A program made the translations under genes and the position numbers. Below the pieces are notes generated by a model, which did not search any database, was not told the DNA's origin, and saw only the letters and a list, made by a program, of their open reading frames with translations. Of a stretch of 64,000 bases of DNA, positions 36,359 through 45,823 are shown in pieces. Every line of letters begins with the position of its first letter. The stretch's first letter is position 1. Origin of the DNA: AP-15 sp963772295 (GTDB lineage: Bacteria > Pseudomonadota > Alphaproteobacteria > ATCC43930 > CGMCC-115725); NCBI GenBank assembly GCA_963772295.1, contig CAVYWO010000012.1, positions 372,001 through 436,000 on the forward strand, in the 5' to 3' direction.

Positions 36359-37147
36359 ATGAGGCGCTGGCAGCGGATCGCGACAATCGCGGCAGTAGTA
36401 GCGGCGTTAGCGCCGCTCGCCGGCGGATCGGCCGCGGCCGGGCGAAGCTCCAAGAGATTGAGCCCGCAGGCCGCGGTGGCGCTGATCCGGGCGAATTCAA
36501 GGAACGCCGAAATCGTGACATTCGCCGACCGGCGCCTGCCGCCGGTCACGATCGTGCGCGGCAAGAGCCGGGCGGCCGCGAAGCCCGGCGCCGGCGCGGT
36601 CGCCAAGTTTGCCGATCCGCGCGCGCAGCCCAAGCGCCGCGTCGGCAGCGAAATCGTGGTCGCCTTCGCCGACCCGCGGCTCTCACCGGTGACCGTGCTT
36701 CGCGGCGGCGGGTTCGAACCACCCGATCTCGAGTTGTTCGCGCCGGCCGCCGCTCTCGATCTCGACCGGGTCGCCTTTGCCGTCGACGGCGCCGAATCGA
36801 GCCACGGCGCCGATCCCCGAATGTGGCGGCCGGCGCTTGCCGGACCGCAGGGGCCGATGCAGGTCTCGGCCGCCGCGGCGCTCGATCTGGGCGGCGGCGA
36901 CCGTTTCGATCTCGGCGCGAACCGATCGCTGGGCCGGGGCTACCTGGCGCGGCTCTACCGCCGCTACGGCAACTGGCCGGACGCGATCGCCGCCTATAAT
37001 TGGGGACCCGGCAACCTCGATGCGTGGATCGGCAACGGTCGACGCGCCAAGGCGCTGCCGCTCGAAGTCGAGCATTACCGCGACCGGGTGCTGCGCGAAA
37101 CCCGCCTGCCTTCGGCTGCCCTGCCGCCGGCGCCGCCCGGAAACTGA
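36359..37147 (+). CDS. Lytic transglycosylase (SLT-domain) protein
   Basis: This 262-residue exported protein begins with a signal peptide (cut near GGSAAA). Two copies of a FADxRLxPVTxxRG motif follow (about residues 55-70 and 102-117). The catalytic domain holds the Glu in VDGAESSHGADP, the GPMQVS segment and YGNWPDAIAAYNWGPGNLDA. It cleaves peptidoglycan glycan strands. The repeated motif between signal and catalytic domain is unusual. No ribosome site is obvious before the ATG. Confidence 0.85.
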   Translation: MRRWQRIATIAAVVAALAPLAGGSAAAGRSSKRLSPQAAVALIRANSRNAEIVTFADRRLPPVTIVRGKSRAAAKPGAGAVAKFADPRAQPKRRVGSEIVVAFADPRLSPVTVLRGGGFEPPDLELFAPAAALDLDRVAFAVDGAESSHGADPRMWRPALAGPQGPMQVSAAAALDLGGGDRFDLGANRSLGRGYLARLYRRYGNWPDAIAAYNWGPGNLDAWIGNGRRAKALPLEVEHYRDRVLRETRLPSAALPPAPPGN

Positions 37148-37207
37148 CGGCGGCGCGCCGATCCTGCTGTTGATCGGCGCGGCGGCACCCCATGTTAGCT
37201 TGAGCCG

Positions 37208-39077
<1,870 letters not shown>

Positions 39078-39098
39078 CCGATATCGGAGGCGGCGGGC

Positions 39099-39596
39099 GT
39101 GAGCGAACGCGCGGTCGGACCGATGACGCTCGAGGCGTTCCTCCGCTGGGACGACGGCACCGACACGCGCTATGAGCTTGTCGACGGTTTTCCGCTGGCC
39201 ATGGCGCCGCCGGCCGAGGCGCATCGGATCCTGGCGATGCGGCTCGGCTCCCGGATCGACGCCGCCCTCGTCAATCGCAGGCCTTGCAACGCCCAGGCCG
39301 AGGCCGGCGTGCTGCGCCCGGATCCGTCGATCTCTCGCTGCCGCTGGCGGAACTCCAATAAGAAACAAGGTCACACCGGCTTAGTCTCATCGTCATGGCG
39401 AGCGCAGCGAAGCCATCCCGACCCTCGCAACTCCGCGACGACGAGATCGCCACGGCGCAGCCTGCCCCGGCGAAGGCGGGCGCCTCGCGATGACATTCGG
39501 TGAGTTTCATGCTCGGCGGGTCGGCACCGCCGGTGGGCGACTATGACGGGATCGATTTGGCGGACGCGGAGACCGCAGGGCGGTCGAATCCCTAGG
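39099..39596 (+). pseudogene. Uma2-family nuclease-like gene, upstream copy (deleted and interrupted)
   Basis: From GTG 39099 it encodes MTLEAFLRWDDGTDTRYELV and a further stretch close to the downstream copy up to about 39322 (QAEAGVLRPDP). An internal deletion then joins it to the family's C-terminal VDLSLPLAEL in another frame (39328-39357). A repeat element of about 185 bp follows. The tail YDGIDLADAETAGRSNP ends at TAG 39594-39596, matching the end of the intact copy. It is non-functional. Confidence 0.75.
39392..39494. repeat. Interspersed repeat with inverted ends inside the dead Uma2 copy
   Basis: The arms GTCATGGCGAG (39392-39402) and CTCGCGATGAC (39484-39494) form an inverted repeat with one mismatch. 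A Pro-rich GCGAAGGCGGGCGCC core resembles widespread alphaproteobacterial palindromes. It sits where the Uma2 coding sequence is interrupted. Confidence 0.55.
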
Positions 39597-39654
39597 CATG
39601 CTCGCCGCACCTCGACGCCGCCGCCGAATAGCCGATATCGGAGTAAAGAGAGCC

Positions 39655-40248
39655 ATGAGCGAGCCGGCGGTAAAACGGATGACCCTCGACGAGTTTCTCG
39701 CCTGGGACGACGGCACCGAGACGCGCTATGAGCTGGTCGCCGGTTTTCCGCTGGCCATGGCGCCGCCGGCGAGGGCGCATCGGATCTTGGCGGCGCGGCT
39801 CGCCGCGGCGATCGAAGCCCGCCTCCGCTCGCGGCGGCCCTGCACCGCTGAAATCGAAGCGGGGATCGCCCGACCCGACCGCGACGACAGCTTCTATATC
39901 GCGGATCTGGCAGTAAGCTGCCGACCTTATCGACAAGGGGAGCAGCTGGTCCCGGATCCGATCCTGATCGTCGAAATCCTGTCCCCCGGCACCGAACGGC
40001 ACGACCGCCTGACCAGGGTCCCGGCCTACCGCGATATCGAAACCGTAAAGGAGATCCTGTTGATCAACTCCGAGAGCAGTCTTGCCGAGGTGCTGCGCCG
40101 CGAAGGTCCGCATTGGGTCACGGAGCTGGTCCGCGGCCGAGATGACGTCCTTCGCCTCACCTCGGTCGATCTCGTGGTGCCGATGGCGGCGCTTTACGAC
40201 GGGATCGGCGCGGACGGCGGCGGGATCGCCCAGCGGTCGAACGGGTAG
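39655..40248 (+). CDS. Uma2-family restriction-endonuclease-like protein
   Basis: This 197-residue protein has the PD-(D/E)xK-type Uma2/DUF820 fold: MTLDEFLAWDDGTETRYELV, PDRDDSFYIADLAV, DPILIVEILSPGTERHD (active-site E-x-L region) and a final SVDLVVPMAALYDGI. The biological role of the family is poorly known, and members are common in cyanobacteria and proteobacteria. The intact member of the tandem pair; ATG 39655 follows GTAAAGAGAG. Confidence 0.82.
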   Translation: MSEPAVKRMTLDEFLAWDDGTETRYELVAGFPLAMAPPARAHRILAARLAAAIEARLRSRRPCTAEIEAGIARPDRDDSFYIADLAVSCRPYRQGEQLVPDPILIVEILSPGTERHDRLTRVPAYRDIETVKEILLINSESSLAEVLRREGPHWVTELVRGRDDVLRLTSVDLVVPMAALYDGIGADGGGIAQRSNG

Positions 40249-40250
40249 GC

Positions 40251-40829
40251 ATGCTCGACCGCCTCTATGCCCGGATCGTGGCGCTGGCCGAGAGCCGGCA
40301 CGCAATCCCGGCGCTCGTCTTCGTCGCCTTCGCCGAAGCCTCGTTCTTGCCGCTGCCGCCCGATTTCCTCTTGATCCCGACGATCCTGGCGCGGCCGCGC
40401 CGCGCCTTTTTGCTTGCCGCGGTGTGCACCCTCGCCTCGGTGACGGGCGCCTTTCTCGGCTACGCGATCGGCTATTTCCTGTTTGCGGCGGTCGGCCGGC
40501 CGGTGCTCGAATTCTATCACGCGATGGACCGCTACGAGGTGCTGAAGGCGGCGTTCGCGCAATGGGGCGTCTGGATCATCCTGTTGAAGGGGCTGACGCC
40601 GATCCCCTTCAAGCTGCTCACGATCACCAGCGGGGTCGCGCATTTCAGCCTCCTCGCCTTTGGTCTCGCCGCGCTCGTTTCGCGCGGCCTGCGGTTTTTT
40701 CTGCTGGCGCTCTTGCTGTGGCGGTTCGGCGCGCCGGTGCGGGCGTTTATCGAGCGCCGGCTGATGCTGGTGACCAGCCTCGTCGCCGCGATGATCGTTG
40801 GCGGCTTCCTGGCGCTGCGCTATCTGTGA
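40251..40829 (+). CDS. YqaA/DedA-type (VTT domain) membrane protein
   Basis: This 192-residue inner-membrane protein belongs to the YqaA branch of the DedA/VTT superfamily. It has FAEASFLPLPPDFLLIPTIL near residue 27, a Gly-rich helix (GAFLGYAIGYFLF) and the diagnostic ILLKGLTPIPFKLLTITSGV. DedA relatives move polyprenyl or phospholipids across the membrane. The ATG lies 2 bp after the Uma2 stop, and dsbB follows 4 bp later. Confidence 0.86.
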   Translation: MLDRLYARIVALAESRHAIPALVFVAFAEASFLPLPPDFLLIPTILARPRRAFLLAAVCTLASVTGAFLGYAIGYFLFAAVGRPVLEFYHAMDRYEVLKAAFAQWGVWIILLKGLTPIPFKLLTITSGVAHFSLLAFGLAALVSRGLRFFLLALLLWRFGAPVRAFIERRLMLVTSLVAAMIVGGFLALRYL

Positions 40830-40833
40830 CGAA

Positions 40834-41334
40834 ATGGGTGCCTTCGAGCGATCCTTTCCGGTCTTCGTCCTCGCCGCGAGCGTCGTCATCCTCGGCGCCG
40901 CCCTGTTGTCGCAATATTGGGGCGGGCTCGAACCCTGCGAGCTGTGCCTCAAAGAGCGCTGGCCCTGGGTCGCGGCGATCGCCGTCGGCGCGATGGCGAC
41001 GCTCGGCGGCAGCCGGCGGGGGTTGCCGCGGGTCGCGTTGCTGCTGACGGCGGTATTCGCAATCGGCAGCGCGCTCGCCTTCTACCATGTCGGGGTCGAG
41101 CGCCATTGGTTTGCCGGACCAACCGCCTGTACCGCGCCGGCCTCCACCCCCGACACGATCGAAGCGCTGAAAGCGCAGCTGTTGCATCGGCTGCCGGTGC
41201 GCTGCGACCAACCTGCCTGGTCGCTGTGGGGCATTTCGCTGGCCGGCTGGAACCTCCTCGCCTCACTGGCGATGGCCCTCATCTCTTTTGCCGTCTTTTG
41301 GCAATGCAGGCCGGCGGCGCGGACGGCGACTTGA
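40834..41334 (+). CDS. dsbB: Disulfide bond formation protein DsbB
   Basis: This 166-residue, four-helix inner-membrane protein has the first redox pair in EPCELC (about residue 30) and a periplasmic loop with the second pair (TACTA and VRCDQP, about residues 98 and 128). It reoxidises DsbA and passes electrons to quinone. Start ATG 40834 lies just after the yqaA stop. Its stop overlaps the coq7 start as TTGA. Confidence 0.88.
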   Translation: MGAFERSFPVFVLAASVVILGAALLSQYWGGLEPCELCLKERWPWVAAIAVGAMATLGGSRRGLPRVALLLTAVFAIGSALAFYHVGVERHWFAGPTACTAPASTPDTIEALKAQLLHRLPVRCDQPAWSLWGISLAGWNLLASLAMALISFAVFWQCRPAARTAT

Positions 41335-41882
41335 ACCCGCCGCGCCCCCGCCTGCCGGGCGACCCGGCGCCGGCGGACGAGATTGCGCGCATGTTGCGCG
41401 TTGACCACGCCGGTGAGCTCGGCGCCGTGCGCATCTACGACGGGCAGCTCGCGGTGCTCGGGCGCGGCGGCCGGGCGGCCGCCGAGCTGCGCCGGATGGC
41501 GGCGGCCGAGGAGCGCCATCTCGCCGTATTCGAGACGCTGCTGCGCGAGCGCCGGGTGCGCCCGACCCTCTTGGAGCCGTTGTGGTCGGCGATCGGCTAT
41601 GCCCTCGGCGCCGCCACCGCGCTCCTGGGCGAGCGCGCCGCGATGGCCTGCACGGTCGCCATCGAAGAGGTCATCGACGACCATTATGCGGCGCAGGCCG
41701 AGTACCTCGCGATCGAAGATCCGGGCCTGGAGGAGACGGTGCGCGCCTGCCGCGCCGACGAGATCGCGCATCGTCAGACGGCGCTGGCGCACGGTGCCGC
41801 GGAGACCCCCGGCTACGAATTGCTGACCGGCGCGATCAAGGCCGGCTCGCAGCTCGCGATCTGGCTCTCGACCCGGCTTTAG
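41331..41882 (+). CDS. coq7: Demethoxyubiquinone hydroxylase (Coq7)
   Basis: This di-iron monooxygenase hydroxylates the C6 position of the ubiquinone ring. Iron ligands are visible in LRVDHAGELGA, AAEERHLAVFE, AIEEVIDDHY and ADEIAHRQTA, the two ExxH four-helix pattern. It has about 183 residues from the TTG at 41331 (TTGA overlap with dsbB), or 192 from an ATG at 41304; the conserved part starts after either. Association with dsbB is fitting, because DsbB depends on quinones. Confidence 0.88.
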   Translation: MNPPRPRLPGDPAPADEIARMLRVDHAGELGAVRIYDGQLAVLGRGGRAAAELRRMAAAEERHLAVFETLLRERRVRPTLLEPLWSAIGYALGAATALLGERAAMACTVAIEEVIDDHYAAQAEYLAIEDPGLEETVRACRADEIAHRQTALAHGAAETPGYELLTGAIKAGSQLAIWLSTRL

Positions 41883-41904
41883 TCGCACATCCGCCCGCGG
41901 CGCG

Positions 41905-41950
41905 TTGACGCTGCCGGCCATCTTCCGTAATATTGATCCGTTCTTACGGA
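41905..41950 (+). promoter_or_regulatory. Sigma-70-type promoter with overlapping operator palindrome
   Basis: TTGACG (41905-41910) and TAATAT (41928-41933) are 17 bases apart, a near-consensus housekeeping promoter. An inverted repeat TCCGTAA (41924-41930) / TTACGGA (41944-41950) overlaps the -10 box and the expected start point. It lies directly before the Phd-type antitoxin gene, the arrangement expected for autorepression by the antitoxin. Confidence 0.72.
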
Positions 41951-41957
41951 GAATCCG

Positions 41958-42215
41958 GTGCCGATCGTCACCTCCGCCGAGGTGCAGGAAAATTTTGCCC
42001 GTTATCGGGAACAGGCACTCGCCGATCCGGTCGTCGTCACCCAGTATGGCAAGCCCTCGGTCGTGATCATCTCGGCTGCGGAATACGAACGGCTGAAGGA
42101 GCTGGACCGGCGCCTCATGCGGCTCGAAGAGATGTCCGATGCCGAGATCGAGGAGATGCTCAGCTCCGGGATTCCGCAGGAGCACCGCTACAGCATCGCC
42201 GATATCGAGTTTTGA
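41958..42215 (+). CDS. Phd/YefM-family antitoxin
   Basis: This 85-residue protein starts at a GTG (VPIVTSAEVQENFARYREQA). It shows the Phd/YefM N-terminal DNA-binding fold with VVVTQYGKPSVVIISAAEYE, then a helical tail (LEEMSDAEIEEMLSSG) that would bind the toxin. The toxin partner immediately downstream is decayed (42222-42341), so this appears to be an orphan antitoxin. Confidence 0.85.
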   Translation: MPIVTSAEVQENFARYREQALADPVVVTQYGKPSVVIISAAEYERLKELDRRLMRLEEMSDAEIEEMLSSGIPQEHRYSIADIEF

Positions 42216-42221
42216 CGGCTT

Positions 42222-42341
42222 GTGGCGCTGCCCAAGACCCGGTTTCCCGGAATGGGGGTGCGCGACGCGTTTCTGTGGAGTTCGGCAGCCGAAGCCGGTC
42301 AAACGGAAGGGACCGGCCTTGCGTCGTCGTCACGGCAATAG
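42222..42341 (+). pseudogene. Remnant of a PemK-like toxin gene
   Basis: GTG 42222 opens a frame reading VALPKTRFPGMGVRDAFLWS then SAAEAGQTEG, which looks like the start of a growth-inhibitor-like family found next to such antitoxins. It stops at codon 40. The next conserved piece (RDRPCVVVTAIGRA) follows in a different frame up to about 42350, and the rest is gone. The family assignment is from memory of the N-terminal pattern. Confidence 0.45.
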
Positions 42342-42679
42342 GGCGGGCGTGCCCAGATAGACTGTTTGAGAAACTCACTCGGCTGGACGAGGCCGACCGA
42401 CGCCGCCAAGCCACGCAAGCTGTGCGGCAATGGTCGGGGCAACGATTCTCGCCCGAGCGACAACCGATCCTGCCTTCTCTGACGAAACACTGAAGGAGAC
42501 CCGGGCGTGGATCGATGAAGGCCTCGGCCGGACCGCCGCCATAGCCTCGCAGACCGCGTGACGGCTTGACCGGAACCGCACGGCGGCTCACCAATCGCCA
42601 GACCCTGTTCCTGAAAAGCTTTTGTAAGCTGCGATGCCGCAACGCGGCATCGCAAACCCGGTGAGGTCGCTGCGGACTT
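42342..42679. other. Degenerate stretch after the toxin remnant
   Basis: No supported gene. The segment begins with leftovers of the toxin gene and continues into non-coding GC-rich sequence containing a small hairpin (GATGCCGC / GCGGCATC near 42632-42650). Confidence 0.4.
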
Positions 42680-42896
42680 TAGGATCTGTCGTCAATTGAG
42701 CGGACGCCCGGTTCCGATTACATCCGATTACCGTCTTGCCCGGCCTTGGGCCGGGCATCCACGGGAGCCCGCGAAGGCCTGTGCCGTTTCTCGTGGATGC
42801 CCACGGATCAAGTCCGTGGGCTGAAGGCCCACGGGCCGAGCCCGGCCAAAGCGTTGATATATGTGAGCCAGCGCTGCTAATTGACGACACGCCCTA
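42680..42896. mobile_element. MITE-like element with inverted ends (IS5-like termini)
   Basis: The left end TAGGATCTGTCGTCAATT (42680-42697) and the reverse complement of the right end (42896 back to about 42879, TAGGGCGTGTCGTCAATT) share TGTCGTCAATT and similar flanks. The interior of about 217 bp has no gene but several palindromes (CCCGGCCTTGGGCCGGG near 42740). The ends resemble IS5-type inverted repeats. The right end carries the TAG stop of the neighbouring oxidoreductase (42894-42896). Confidence 0.55.
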
Positions 42897-43898
42897 GTCG
42901 GCGACCGTGATGACGACCTTGCCCTTCGCGCGCCCGGTCTCGACATAGGCCAGCGCATCCCCGGTCTTCTCAAACGGGAACACCGTGTCGACGACCGGTC
43001 GGATCACGCCTGATTCGATCAGGGACGTAATCTCGCTCAACTGCTGCCCCTGCGCGCGCATGAAAAGGAATGAATAGCGTACGCCGAGGCTCTTAGCTTT
43101 TTTCCGGACCCCTCGGCTCAGCAGGCGCAGTACCAGCTTCAGGAACATGTTCAGACCGAGTGCTTTGGCGAAAGTGGGATCGGGCGGACCGGAAATAGAA
43201 ATGAGCTGGCCGCCCGGCTTCAGCACACGCAGAGATTTCTCGAGCGTCTTTGGATCCTGACTGTTCAGCACAAGATCGTAGCCCGACAGGACCTTCTCGA
43301 AATCCTGCGTCTTGTAGTCGATAACCACATCCGCCCCGAGACTTCTGACCAACTCGGCGTTCTTGGCGCTCGTCGTCGTCGCAACTGTAGCGCCGAGATG
43401 CTTGGCGAGCTGGATGGCAAAAGTCCCGACACCGCCGGAGCCGGCCTGAATGAAGACCTTCTGACCGGGCTTCACCTTGCCCACCTCGACCAGTGCCTGC
43501 CACGCCGTCAGCCCCACCAGCGGGATGGAGGCCGCTTCCGCCATGGTGAGGTTTTGGGGCTTCAGCGCGACGTCGGCTTCATTGACGGCAATGAATTCAG
43601 CGAATGTACCGACCCGATGATCGCGCGGCCGCGCATAGACCTCGTCGCCCACCTTGAACCGCCTGACCTTGGGCCCAGTCGTGACAACCGTTCCGGCAAC
43701 GTCGTGTCCGAGGACGAAGGGTGGACGATAGCGAAGAATAAACTTGAACTCTCCATCCCGGACCTTGGAATCCAGGAGGTTCACAGCCGTGGCGTGAATC
43801 CGGAACAGGACATCATTGTCCTGCAATTCCGGTTCTGGCACGTTGGCCAGGCGCAGAGCGCCTTTCTTTTTGTACTTATCAACGACGAATGCCTTCAT
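42894..43898 (-). CDS. Medium-chain NADP-dependent oxidoreductase (quinone oxidoreductase type)
   Basis: This is a 334-residue zinc-independent MDR. The N-terminal GroES-like domain has PPFVLGHDVAGTVVTTGPKV. The Rossmann part has VFIQAGSGGVGTFAIQLAKH, with NADP-binding GSGGVG, and LGADVVIDYKTQDF. It reduces quinones or enones with NADPH; the exact substrate is unknown. The stop codon lies within the end of a MITE-like element, so the original 3' end may have been altered by a few residues. Confidence 0.87.
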   Translation of the reverse strand: MKAFVVDKYKKKGALRLANVPEPELQDNDVLFRIHATAVNLLDSKVRDGEFKFILRYRPPFVLGHDVAGTVVTTGPKVRRFKVGDEVYARPRDHRVGTFAEFIAVNEADVALKPQNLTMAEAASIPLVGLTAWQALVEVGKVKPGQKVFIQAGSGGVGTFAIQLAKHLGATVATTTSAKNAELVRSLGADVVIDYKTQDFEKVLSGYDLVLNSQDPKTLEKSLRVLKPGGQLISISGPPDPTFAKALGLNMFLKLVLRLLSRGVRKKAKSLGVRYSFLFMRAQGQQLSEITSLIESGVIRPVVDTVFPFEKTGDALAYVETGRAKGKVVITVAD

Positions 43899-43930
43899 GG
43901 GCTTTCGCCAGTCTCAAATTAGCAGCGGCG

Positions 43931-44791
43931 TCAGGCGCCAAGGAAGGAAAGAGCCTTCGGCACGAAGTCGGCGTGGTACTGGAAGATCCCGCCATGCCCG
44001 GCGTCTTCGTAGATCACCAGTTCTGCCCCGGGGATGCGTCGGGCCATGTCGGTGCTATTCACGGTCGGGACCATGATATCGTCGTCGCCATTCGCAATCA
44101 GGACCGGGATCTGGATCCTGCCGAGATCCTGAGGCGCCTGACGGCCCCAGGCTTTGATCGCCTTGAGCTGCCGCCAGAAAGCACTGGGAGTCGGCCCCTT
44201 GTCCCGGCCCGCCTTGCGTTCCTGCAGCCGGTTCAGAAAGGCTTTCGCGGCCCGGCGACCATCGGCCGTGGATGTGAAAAACAGATAGAATTTCGGGTCG
44301 CGCAGCGTCAGCAGACCTTTGATCACCGCTCCGACCTTCTCGATACCTTTGCCGCCCGCCGGGCCGGTGCCGGTCAGGATGAGTTTCCGAACGAGACCAG
44401 GAGCCTTCAGCGTGAGATCCTGCGCCACAAATCCTCCGAGGGAAAAGCCGAGCAGATCGACCTTCTCGAAGCCCAGGGCCCGGATCAGGGCAATCGCGTC
44501 GCGCGCCATTTCGTCGATGGTCACAGGTGCCGTTCCGCCCGATGCACCGATCCCCCGGTAGTCGGTCGAGATCACGCGATGCTTGCTGGCGAGGCCGTCG
44601 ACGATCCGCGGATCGAAATTGTCCAGAACCGCGCCCCAATGGTTGAGGAGAACTAGAGGCACACCGCCCCGGGGGCCCAGGTCTCGATAGGCAAAGGCAG
44701 TCCCCTCGACGCTGATGGAGAGATTGGGCGCCTCGATGTAACGCGCTCCCGATTCGAGATTGCTGAGAGGACTTGTCATTGTTTGATCCAT
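43931..44791 (-). CDS. Alpha/beta hydrolase
   Basis: This 286-residue hydrolase has the nucleophile elbow LLGFSLGGFVAQDL (Ser about residue 115), oxyanion stretch LLNHWGAVLDNFDP, a cap domain at 150-200, Asp in LIANGDDDIMVP and catalytic His in EDAGHGGIFQ. It resembles haloperoxidase-like and ester-hydrolysing members. It precedes the oxidoreductase by 32 bp in the same direction, so both probably share a transcript. Confidence 0.87.
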   Translation of the reverse strand: MDQTMTSPLSNLESGARYIEAPNLSISVEGTAFAYRDLGPRGGVPLVLLNHWGAVLDNFDPRIVDGLASKHRVISTDYRGIGASGGTAPVTIDEMARDAIALIRALGFEKVDLLGFSLGGFVAQDLTLKAPGLVRKLILTGTGPAGGKGIEKVGAVIKGLLTLRDPKFYLFFTSTADGRRAAKAFLNRLQERKAGRDKGPTPSAFWRQLKAIKAWGRQAPQDLGRIQIPVLIANGDDDIMVPTVNSTDMARRIPGAELVIYEDAGHGGIFQYHADFVPKALSFLGA

Positions 44792-44872
44792 TGTCCGGCT
44801 CGGACCGGAAATCTTGAGATGGGAGGGGCACCAGGTCGGAGGGTATGGCTCCCTGCCTGCGCATTTGGCTGA

Positions 44873-45061
44873 CTACGCCAAGCCGAATTGCGAGCGCAGT
44901 ATCTTGTCGAAGAGAGACCGAGGGAGAAAACGCCGGGCAAATGCGACCTGCCGCGCGGCCTTTCCGGAAGGGTAGCGCCGGCGCGGAGTTTTGTCGCGCG
45001 CCGCTAGCACGATGGTTTCGGCCACACTTTCAGCGGTGTCTGCCACGGCCATCGCACGCAA
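44873..45061 (-). pseudogene. C-terminal fragment of a short-chain dehydrogenase
   Basis: The 62-codon frame reads SVAETIVLAARDKTPRRRYP, then GKAARQVAFARRFLPRSL and FDKILRSQFGLA. This is the usual C-terminus of an SDR subgroup that often sits with MDR oxidoreductases. The Rossmann domain and active site are missing upstream (beyond 45061). It is a leftover of a gene that probably belonged to the adjacent operon. Confidence 0.65.
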
Positions 45062-45308
45062 TTATCCGAATCTCGTCACGCGCCTCGTTAGGCCCGGCGT
45101 TACGGCTCGTGCCGATCACGCGGTAGCCTGCATTCAACCGAGATTCCCCGGATTTCCGGGCCGTTGGGCATGATTTTCGGCCTCATCGAGGCGCCCCGCA
45201 ACGAAATTCGGTCGCAGCCGACCCGGTGGCAGCCAATCAAGGCGCACCCCGGCCTTCGCCGGGGCAGGCTTTCTGCCGTCGTTGTCTGTCGCATTCGATC
45301 CCGTGCCC

Positions 45309-45560
45309 TCATGCTGGCGCGGCTGGCCTCCGCAGTCGGGCGATCAACATCAGGATTTCCTGGAACATCTGTCGCGGCACCGCGACCTCGGCCATCTGAA
45401 GGGTCGTGTAGCGGCCGTGGCTCACGACCTTGGCGCCGATCTTGATCAGCTTCTCACACAAGCTGGTCAGCGACCACGGCTCCGCCGTCTTCGGCAGCGC
45501 CAGCGTCCGCATGAAATTGCCGAGATTGTAGGCGGACGGCGTTGGCGGCGAAGGCAGCGT
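45309..45560 (-). pseudogene. IS1380-family transposase remnant
   Basis: The frame encodes YNLGNFMRTLALPK, AEPWSLTSLCEKLIKIGAKV, VSHGRYTTLQMAEVAVPRQM and FQEILMLIARLR, the C-terminal end of IS1380-type transposases. Just upstream the related FAANAVRL segment is present in another frame, separated by a small deletion. Only the last about 80 codons survive. Confidence 0.68.
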
Positions 45561-45592
45561 ATCGGCGGCCTAAAGCGGGGGAATTCGTGCGA

Positions 45593-45733
45593 TCAGCCGT
45601 CGGCCCACTCGATGGCTGCCGCGTATCGCCCCGCCGCCGGATGGGCGGAGGCGATGCCCGCGGCAATAGTGAAACCGAGCGGGTCGAGCGGGCTGAGCCG
45701 CACCGCGCGGTGGAACGCGCCGAGCGCCGGCTC
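45593..45733 (-). pseudogene. Remnant of a cyclase-TPR paralogue
   Basis: A minus-strand frame of 47 codons reads EPALGAFHRAVRLSPLDPLG then FTIAAGIASAHPAAGRYAAA and IEWADG before a stop. This closely resembles the TPR part of class III cyclase proteins such as the intact gene at 45824. It is too short and isolated to be functional. It lies in opposite orientation, head to head with the intact gene. Confidence 0.55.
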
Positions 45734-45823
45734 GGGCTGATTTTGACGAAAAAACAAAACCTATGACCCCATGTTCCATAATACCCTGAGATTCAGATTT
45801 ACTCGTCGGACCGGCCAAGCGGC

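Noticed and set aside
41304..41330. ATG 41304 as the coq7 start
   Set aside because: It would overlap dsbB by 31 bp without a ribosome site; TTG 41331 gives the TTGA coupling seen elsewhere. It cannot be excluded.
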